27,056 nucleotides of DNA from SHLQ01 sp964445255 (GTDB lineage: Bacteria > Actinomycetota > Acidimicrobiia > Acidimicrobiales > SHLQ01), in contig CAYUKM010000024.1 of the NCBI GenBank assembly GCA_964445255.1, positions 1 to 27,056 of the forward strand, in the 5' to 3' direction. The notes beneath the pieces are model-generated. The model ran no database searches and had not been told where the DNA came from. It worked only from the letters and a program-made list of their open reading frames with translations. Position 1 is the stretch's first letter. The number at the start of each line of letters is the position of its first letter. Positions 22,724 through 27,056 of this stretch are shown piece by piece. The position numbers and the translations under genes were made by a program.

Positions 22724-23140
22724 GTGCGCCGCAAAGGACCCCTGAAGTTCACCTTCCGACAACTGGTTCTCAGCGCTGGCTTTTTACTCCTAGCTGCGTG
22801 CGGCGGCGAAGAGGTGGAGATTCCCACCTTCGAGCCCTTCACCGACTTTCCCGCCTACGAGCTGACCTACACGTCGACTTGCGGCGACGGCGACAACGTC
22901 ACCGACGGCACGACGATTCGCTTCGCCGACGGCGACGTGATGGTCCTCGCCGGCGAAGAACCGGCGAACATTGGCTCCATCGGCGTCTGGAACTTCACGC
23001 TGGAGAACGCCGCCGCGGGCGGTCTGATCATCGAGGAAGTTCGTGGCCCGATGGGCGAACCGGTCTCGTTCGCTGCGCGCAGCTCATCGCTCGGACCTGC
23101 CGCGATCTGTGTTGTCGTTAGCGATTTCTCGGTCGGCTAG
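22724..23140 (+). CDS. Small lipoprotein of unknown function
   Basis: The 138-residue product begins with a positively charged N-terminus, a hydrophobic segment and a lipobox (LLLAACGG, Cys26), so it should be lipidated and face outward. The mature part is acidic and beta-like (YELTYTSTCGDGDNVTDG, TTIRFADGDVMVLAG, GVWNFTLENAAAGG) with two further cysteines (near residues 53 and 130) that may pair. No family was recognised. GTG 22724 sits directly behind a TAGAAT box. The next gene is convergent. Confidence 0.75.
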   Translation: MRRKGPLKFTFRQLVLSAGFLLLAACGGEEVEIPTFEPFTDFPAYELTYTSTCGDGDNVTDGTTIRFADGDVMVLAGEEPANIGSIGVWNFTLENAAAGGLIIEEVRGPMGEPVSFAARSSSLGPAAICVVVSDFSVG

Positions 23141-23182
23141 CGCCGAACACCGGGTTCCCAACATGTTGGTCGGACACAACAA

Positions 23183-23854
23183 CTAGGCCATCACCGTGAA
23201 GAGCGCCACGACGGCTCGCGTGCCGCCGTGTTCGCCGTCGAGGTCGTCGTAGATCCTCACACTCACCAACTCGGGGACGTTGATCTTGCCCGAAGTTGCG
23301 GCGTCGGCGAACCACGCGTCGAAACGGTGCTCTTCGTAGAAGTGTTCGTTGATGCCGATGGCACACAAGGCGGTAGGGGCCGCAATGCGGACGATCTCCC
23401 CGAGGGCACTCGGGCCGAGGTGGCCGTGAGTAAATACTCCCGTGCTGATAATGCCGTGGTACGTGTCGTCCTCGACCGGCACCCCGACGGTGAGGTCCGC
23501 TTCGATCAAATTTCGATAAGCAGGAGACCCGTGCACTGTTTGTTTGGTGCGCGCAACGTCGAGCATCTCTGGCGAGATATCGAGGCCGTCCACGTTGCCG
23601 ACCCCGAGGTCACCCAATGCAACACCGACCACGCCGGTGCCACAACCCACGTCCGCAATCGCTCCGCCCGCAGCTCCCCCGGCATCGAGAAACGCGTGGA
23701 CCACGTTGTCGTGGTACACGTAGCCGGTTGCCTCGATAAACCCCTCGTCGTAGGTGTTCGCCCAGCGTCGATATAGGTTCCGGCTGTCGTCGGGGGTCTC
23801 GACGGAGTATGCGATTTCCAACAACTCATTCGGGTCGTCGTCGGCATCGGTCAT
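23183..23854 (-). CDS. SAM-dependent methyltransferase (class I)
   Basis: Starting at ATG 23854 the protein has 223 residues. It shows motif I IADVGCGTGVVGVAL (66-80), the acidic post-I strand VDGLDISPEMLDVAR with the ribose-binding Asp, and DDTYHGIISTGVFTHGHLG as the motif IV/post-IV region. The N-terminal part DSRNLYRRWANTYDEGF is common in small-molecule methyltransferases. It should methylate a small molecule or lipid in the cytosol, but the acceptor is unknown. A TTG-started extension to 23884 is unlikely. It converges on the lipoprotein gene. Confidence 0.85.
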   Translation of the reverse strand: MTDADDDPNELLEIAYSVETPDDSRNLYRRWANTYDEGFIEATGYVYHDNVVHAFLDAGGAAGGAIADVGCGTGVVGVALGDLGVGNVDGLDISPEMLDVARTKQTVHGSPAYRNLIEADLTVGVPVEDDTYHGIISTGVFTHGHLGPSALGEIVRIAAPTALCAIGINEHFYEEHRFDAWFADAATSGKINVPELVSVRIYDDLDGEHGGTRAVVALFTVMA

Positions 23855-23922
23855 GCCCTTTGCTAGCACATGGGTTTGCGGCAACCTAGGCGCCGAACAG
23901 GCGACGCCAGCTGTCGCAGCGG

Positions 23923-23928
23923 TAGCGT
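23923..23928 (+). promoter_or_regulatory. Putative -10 box of a leaderless promoter
   Basis: TAGCGT, as GGTAGCGT, ends seven bases before the GTG start at 23936, with no ribosome site. This decides that start over the longer in-frame extension to 23870. Confidence 0.5.
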
Positions 23929-23935
23929 GATCGGT

Positions 23936-24382
23936 GTGGAGCTATCGGTATTCGATGAAGTAGCCGAGTACGTGCGTGCCCTCCTGCCAGCTGACTATGA
24001 CGATGTTCGGATTCGCTCGCATCGCCGAGGCGTGAAGATCTGGTTCGGCGAAGAGAAGGCGGCCAAGGAGCACTACGAAGCGCAATACCTGGCCCGTCGC
24101 CACGTCGACGGAAAGCCCGGGCACGCGGTCGAGGTGGGCTTCCACAGCGAATACCCCAAGCGCGAACAAAACGAAGACGTTGTCGCCGCTCTTGAAGGCG
24201 TCGAGAAGAAGTGGCGCAAGAAGCTCGGCCCGGACGCTCAGGCCGGGCTGTTCTTCGGGTCCGACAACTGGACCCGCCTCTCCGAAGCGTGGATCGAACC
24301 AGACATGGACGACCCCGACTTCTCCTTCGAGGTAGCGAGCCGCGCCGTCGACTACATCACCGTCATAGAACCCCTGCGCTAG
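23936..24382 (+). CDS. Conserved-looking hypothetical protein
   Basis: The 148-residue protein begins MELSVFDEVAEYVRALLPADY and is rich in charged residues with alternating short strands (DVRIRSHRRGVKIWFGEE, GHAVEVGFHSEYPK) and helices (EDVVAALEGVEKKWRKKL), ending FSFEVASRAVDYITVIEPLR. There is no signal peptide, membrane segment or recognised motif. The GTG 23936 start is supported by a TAGCGT box at the leaderless distance. It is followed 23 bases later by the solute-binding-fold gene, which has its own such box. Confidence 0.7.
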   Translation: MELSVFDEVAEYVRALLPADYDDVRIRSHRRGVKIWFGEEKAAKEHYEAQYLARRHVDGKPGHAVEVGFHSEYPKREQNEDVVAALEGVEKKWRKKLGPDAQAGLFFGSDNWTRLSEAWIEPDMDDPDFSFEVASRAVDYITVIEPLR

Positions 24383-24392
24383 CGCTCGCCGG

Positions 24393-24398
24393 TAGCAT
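24393..24398 (+). promoter_or_regulatory. Putative -10 box of a leaderless promoter
   Basis: TAGCAT, as GGTAGCAT, ends seven bases before ATG 24406. This is the third clean GGTAGCNT example in the window. Confidence 0.5.
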
Positions 24399-24405
24399 CT
24401 GGCGG

Positions 24406-25254
24406 ATGAGTGACACAACGACCATTCGAATCGGCGGGGTTCCCGAGCACTTCAACTTGCCGTGGTTGTTGGCGGTTGAAGAAGGACTATTCGCCGCAGC
24501 CGGGTACGACGTCGAGTGGATCGACTTTCCGGGCGGCACCGGCGCAATCATGAAGGCGTTGGACGCTGGCGAGGTCGACATCGCCACTCCCCTAACTGAG
24601 GGCGCGGTCACGGCAATTGCGAACGGTAACCCGTCCCGGTTCGTGTCGACATGGGTCGACTCGCCGCTGTTGTGGGGTATCCACATAGCCGGCTCGGCAG
24701 AGGGTGCCGCCGTCGCCGAACTCGAGGGCCAACGCTTTGCGATCTCCCGCTTCGGCTCGGGGTCCGACCTCATGGCCCGGGTTCTGGCCGAAGAACAGGG
24801 TTGGGACACCGCCGCCGACAAGTTCGTCGTGGTCGGCGGCCTCGACGGCGCTCTCGAAGCATTGCCCGCCGGTGACGCCGAGATCTTCTTGTGGAACAAG
24901 TCGATGACCCAGCCTCACGTCACCGACGGGACCCTCGCCCGGGCTGGCGTGTTCCCCACGCCCTGGCCAAGCTTCGCCATCGTGGCAAGCACAGCGTTCC
25001 TCGACACAAACCCAGGTGCGGCGGCGCCGATCTCGGTCATCGTTCGCCAGCGTGCCGCCGCTCTGACCGCCGACAACACGCTGGCCCAACAAGTCGTCGA
25101 CCGCTATGGCCTGGCGCTCGAAAGCGCTACCGAGTGGGTCGACCAAGTCGAGTGGACCGCCGCCAACTCCCCAACCGATCAGGCCATGCTGACCAACGTC
25201 GCCGAACGCATGCAGCGACTCGGCCGAATCGAATCTGTGCCAACAAGCTTCTAG
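24406..25254 (+). CDS. Solute-binding-fold protein (SsuA/THI5-like) without signal peptide
   Basis: The 282-residue protein follows periplasmic-binding-protein type 2 architecture: TIRIGGVPEHFNLPWLLAVEEGLFAAAGYDVEWIDFPGGTGAIMKALDAGEVDIAT is the classic lobe I opening of SsuA/NMT1-THI5-like proteins, followed by LEGQRFAISRFGSGSDLMARVLAEEQGW and VVGGLDGALEALPAGDAEIF. There is no signal peptide or lipobox; the sequence starts straight into the first strand. No permease or ATPase gene is close. So it is probably not an ordinary ABC importer subunit; cytosolic ligand binding or catalysis, as in THI5-type thiamine synthesis, is possible but unproven. Confidence 0.8.
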   Translation: MSDTTTIRIGGVPEHFNLPWLLAVEEGLFAAAGYDVEWIDFPGGTGAIMKALDAGEVDIATPLTEGAVTAIANGNPSRFVSTWVDSPLLWGIHIAGSAEGAAVAELEGQRFAISRFGSGSDLMARVLAEEQGWDTAADKFVVVGGLDGALEALPAGDAEIFLWNKSMTQPHVTDGTLARAGVFPTPWPSFAIVASTAFLDTNPGAAAPISVIVRQRAAALTADNTLAQQVVDRYGLALESATEWVDQVEWTAANSPTDQAMLTNVAERMQRLGRIESVPTSF

Positions 25255-25257
25255 TTC
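25252..25257 (+). promoter_or_regulatory. Putative -10 box overlapping the previous stop codon
   Basis: TAGTTC starts with the TAG stop of the solute-binding gene and ends seven bases before GTG 25265. The last base differs from the TAnnnT pattern, so this is a weaker example. Confidence 0.3.
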
Positions 25258-25264
25258 GATCGCA

Positions 25265-25852
25265 GTGACCCGGGTTTCACTCAACGGTGTCCTCGAAGAG
25301 GTCCGCGCGTGCACAGTCTGCAGCGACTCCCTCGAACATGACCCTCGACCCGTAGTACAAGTTGGGAGCAACGCACGGATCGTGATCATTGGCCAAGCCC
25401 CCGGTCGACGTGTGCACGAGTCGGGCATCCCGTGGGACGACCCGAGCGGCGAGAAGCTGCGTACCTGGCTACACCTGAGCTCGAACGAGTTCTACGATCC
25501 CGACATCGTCGCCATCGTCCCGATGGGGTTCTGCTACCCGGGTTCGGCGAAGTCAGGCGACAAGCCACCTCGCCCTGAGTGCGCTCCCCTGTGGCACGAA
25601 CGGCTACTCGACCATCTGCCCGAGGACCGACTGGAGGTCGTGATTGGCATGTACGCACAGAAGCGCTACATCGCGAACCGACAGAAGACCCTGACCGACA
25701 CCGTGCGACGCTGGGAGGAGTACCTCCCGAATCAGGTCGTCATGCCCCACCCGTCCCCGCGAAACCAGCACTGGCTCACCAAGAACCCCTGGTTCGAAGA
25801 AGAGACGCTGCCCGCCGTACGCAGACGCGTTGACGAAGTCCTCGGCCGCTAA
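25265..25852 (+). CDS. Uracil-DNA glycosylase superfamily protein
   Basis: The 195-residue protein has the N-terminal RACTVCSDSLEHDPRPVVQ element with Cys16 and Cys19, motif A IIGQAPGRRVHESG (41-54), the PWDDPSGEKLRTWL helix (56-69), and motif B MPHPSPRNQHW (160-170). These fit the uracil-DNA glycosylase superfamily, which cuts uracil or other damaged bases from DNA. Motif A has Gln-Ala-Pro-Gly where family 4 enzymes have Glu-Ala-Pro-Gly, and only two cysteines of a cluster are present, so the exact subfamily and activity are unsure. It follows the solute-binding gene by 10 bases. Confidence 0.8.
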   Translation: MTRVSLNGVLEEVRACTVCSDSLEHDPRPVVQVGSNARIVIIGQAPGRRVHESGIPWDDPSGEKLRTWLHLSSNEFYDPDIVAIVPMGFCYPGSAKSGDKPPRPECAPLWHERLLDHLPEDRLEVVIGMYAQKRYIANRQKTLTDTVRRWEEYLPNQVVMPHPSPRNQHWLTKNPWFEEETLPAVRRRVDEVLGR

Positions 25853-25873
25853 CGCTGAGCCCCTCGGGACCCG

Positions 25874-26368
25874 CTACGGCGAACTGAGGCCAGGCTGCTG
25901 CACGGCGGCGCCTTCACTCGCGGCAGCTTCGTCTTCCGCCTCGATTGCGAGGATCTCGGCGGGTACGTGAAGTGAGCTAATTGCAAGTCGCACTTCGGCG
26001 AGGAAGAGAGCGAGTGCTATGAGCAAGAATGCCATCGCAAGGATGAAGCTGACCGCAATGGGAGTTACAAGGGCACCGGAGCCGCCACCTTGAATAAAGA
26101 GCATGGCCACCATCACACAGACGACGAGCCCAGTAGCGACGCAGAGGCCGATCGACCAGTTGATGATGCTCATTCGGGTGTTTAGCCCACGCAGTTCTCT
26201 CACGTCGCGCATGCGGGCCGCACCGGAGCGATCGGAAAGCCGGCCCATGAGTACACGTGAACGATCGACAACGCGTGCAAGTCGACCTGCGATGACGCTC
26301 ATAACGCTCGCCGTTGCTACCAGCAAGAACACTGGTGCGAGAGAGATCTGGATTGTGTCGGCGAGCAT
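25874..26368 (-). CDS. DUF2721-type membrane protein
   Basis: From ATG 26368 the protein has 164 residues and three membrane helices (about 10-29, 68-92, 100-125). The N-terminal MLADTIQISLAPVFLLVATASV and GRLARVVDRSRVL (28-40) match the DUF2721 pattern, whose function is unknown. GAAGG eight bases before the ATG supports this start; longer forms reaching 26731 read into the promoter region of the divergent gene and have no motif. The C-terminus is Ala/Glu-rich and cytosolic. Confidence 0.8.
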   Translation of the reverse strand: MLADTIQISLAPVFLLVATASVMSVIAGRLARVVDRSRVLMGRLSDRSGAARMRDVRELRGLNTRMSIINWSIGLCVATGLVVCVMVAMLFIQGGGSGALVTPIAVSFILAMAFLLIALALFLAEVRLAISSLHVPAEILAIEAEDEAAASEGAAVQQPGLSSP

Positions 26369-26498
26369 GATGGCCTTCGCGTGATGGGTGTGGCGCGTAG
26401 ATGTGAACCCAGTGCTGGCAGCGCAACATTCCTTCGATATCTGGCCATTCTGCCAGCCTTTTGTCCAGCGGAACGCTCTTCCCGGCCATACTGCAAGG
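26369..26498. promoter_or_regulatory. Divergent promoter region
   Basis: About 130 bases between the DUF2721-type gene (-) and the next + gene. CATACT at 26487-26492, six bases before GTG 26499, is a candidate -10 box for the + gene. Confidence 0.35.
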
Positions 26499-26888
26499 GT
26501 GAGCGAAGCCAATAAGCCTCTCCCAGCGCACAAGCGTCCGATCGATTCGACGCCCGTGCACACCGAGGACCTGCCGGACCTGCCGATCGCGACGTACAAC
26601 ATCCCGGCGGAGGCCTGGATCGAAGCGCCAGCAACGCTGCTAAAGGCAGGCGCAGATATTGGCGAGCCGACGATCATGTACAAGCGACGGATCGGACCAT
26701 GGTTGTTGTGGCGAGCGGGTCCGGCGCGCAAAGCCGATGCCCGCTACGTCGCCCTCCACCACGAGGATCTCAGCCGAGTCCACACCTTCCGGATCTATCC
26801 CGATGGCTCCGGTGAGGGCACTGGCCCGAAGGGCACCGAACACACCAGATTCCGCACCTGGAAAGAAGAACTCAACGAGACCACCTAG
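26499..26888 (+). CDS. Hypothetical protein
   Basis: The 129-residue product starts MSEANKPLPAHKRPIDSTPV with a disordered head, then a folded part with IMYKRRIGPWLLWRAGPARKADARYVALHHEDLSRVHTFRIYPDGSGEG, likely a beta-rich domain. No family was recognised. GTG 26499 is chosen because a CATACT box lies six bases upstream and because the longer frame reading from 26388 overlaps promoter sequence. It is divergent from the DUF2721-type gene. Confidence 0.6.
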   Translation: MSEANKPLPAHKRPIDSTPVHTEDLPDLPIATYNIPAEAWIEAPATLLKAGADIGEPTIMYKRRIGPWLLWRAGPARKADARYVALHHEDLSRVHTFRIYPDGSGEGTGPKGTEHTRFRTWKEELNETT

Positions 26889-26930
26889 CGCTACGCCACT
26901 CCGGTGGGCCGTTTGAAGGCCGCCAAGTAG

Positions 26931-27056
26931 CTACCCGCCCGTTATCTCCGCGATGCTGACCGAACCCGACTCGGCGGGTGCCTCAACCGTGCGTGAAACG
27001 CCGAGCAAGAACTCCTCGTCGATGTAGAGGATCTTGGGCCAGCGACCCTTTAGCGC
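26931..27056 (-). CDS. 3' end of an unidentified CDS (partial)
   Basis: On the - strand 41 codons run from the right edge to TAG at 26931-26933 (starting ALKGRWPKILYIDEEFLLGV and ending SGSVSIAEITGG). The stretch has good coding composition and strand-like alternation. The start is outside the window and no family was recognised. It converges on the 26499 gene. Confidence 0.55.
   Translation of the reverse strand, partial: ALKGRWPKILYIDEEFLLGVSRTVEAPAESGSVSIAEITGG

Noticed and set aside
24592..25428. 278-codon frame on the - strand opposite the solute-binding gene
   Set aside because: It spans two real + genes and shows no domain.
1..27056. CRISPR array, prophage, insertion sequence, toxin-antitoxin or other defence operon
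   Set aside because: No regularly spaced repeats, transposase or integrase motifs, or paired small toxin-like genes were seen; the NYN and SUKH-like proteins alone are not enough to claim a defence system.

Overview
The window is about 27 kb of GC-rich DNA with many GTG starts, pervasive 4-base gene overlaps and several start codons placed 6-7 bases after a TAG-type -10 box with no ribosome binding site. Together with an actinobacterial-style gene set (NDH-2, acyl-CoA dehydrogenase, TSUP exporter, Thr-rich M15 lipoprotein) this suggests a member of the Actinomycetota, possibly Acidimicrobiia; the class is an inference. A run of exactly 100 N (13493-13592) marks a scaffold join, so the sequence is a draft or metagenome assembly and order across that point is an assembler claim.

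Left arm (1-5804, + strand): the tail of an unknown gene overlaps a six-helix membrane protein; after a structured gap comes a tightly overlapping five-gene cassette (two GT-B type glycosyltransferases, a small coiled-coil protein, an unknown protein, a sulfotransferase) that looks like a module for building a sulfated surface glycan. A NYN-domain protein and a PilZ-like protein follow as an overlapping pair.

Centre (5825-13444): endonuclease III (-), a 487-residue protein with a possible degenerate NYN-like fold, a TauD-family protein that has lost its iron ligands, a SUKH-like protein (-), two small membrane proteins converging tail to tail, a lipoprotein M15 peptidase and a TSUP exporter converging tail to tail.

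Right arm (13593-27056): a gene tail cut by the gap, a P-loop kinase, an alpha/beta hydrolase and an acyl-CoA dehydrogenase on the - strand, the last with a perfect 18-base inverted repeat in its promoter region; then a small orphan protein, a single-domain cyclic-nucleotide-binding protein and valyl-tRNA synthetase (+), type II NADH dehydrogenase (-), an apparently eroded 550-base region, a small lipoprotein, a methyltransferase (-), and a run of three + genes (unknown protein, signal-less solute-binding-fold protein, uracil-DNA glycosylase family protein). The window ends with a DUF2721-type membrane protein (-), a small conserved-looking protein (+) and the tail of another gene (-).

No rRNA, tRNA, CRISPR array, insertion sequence, phage gene or recognised defence operon was seen. 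The most interesting items are the sulfated-glycan cassette, the TauD pseudoenzyme, the recurring GGTAGCNT leaderless promoter signature, the three-cysteine endonuclease III and the cytosolic orphan binding protein.
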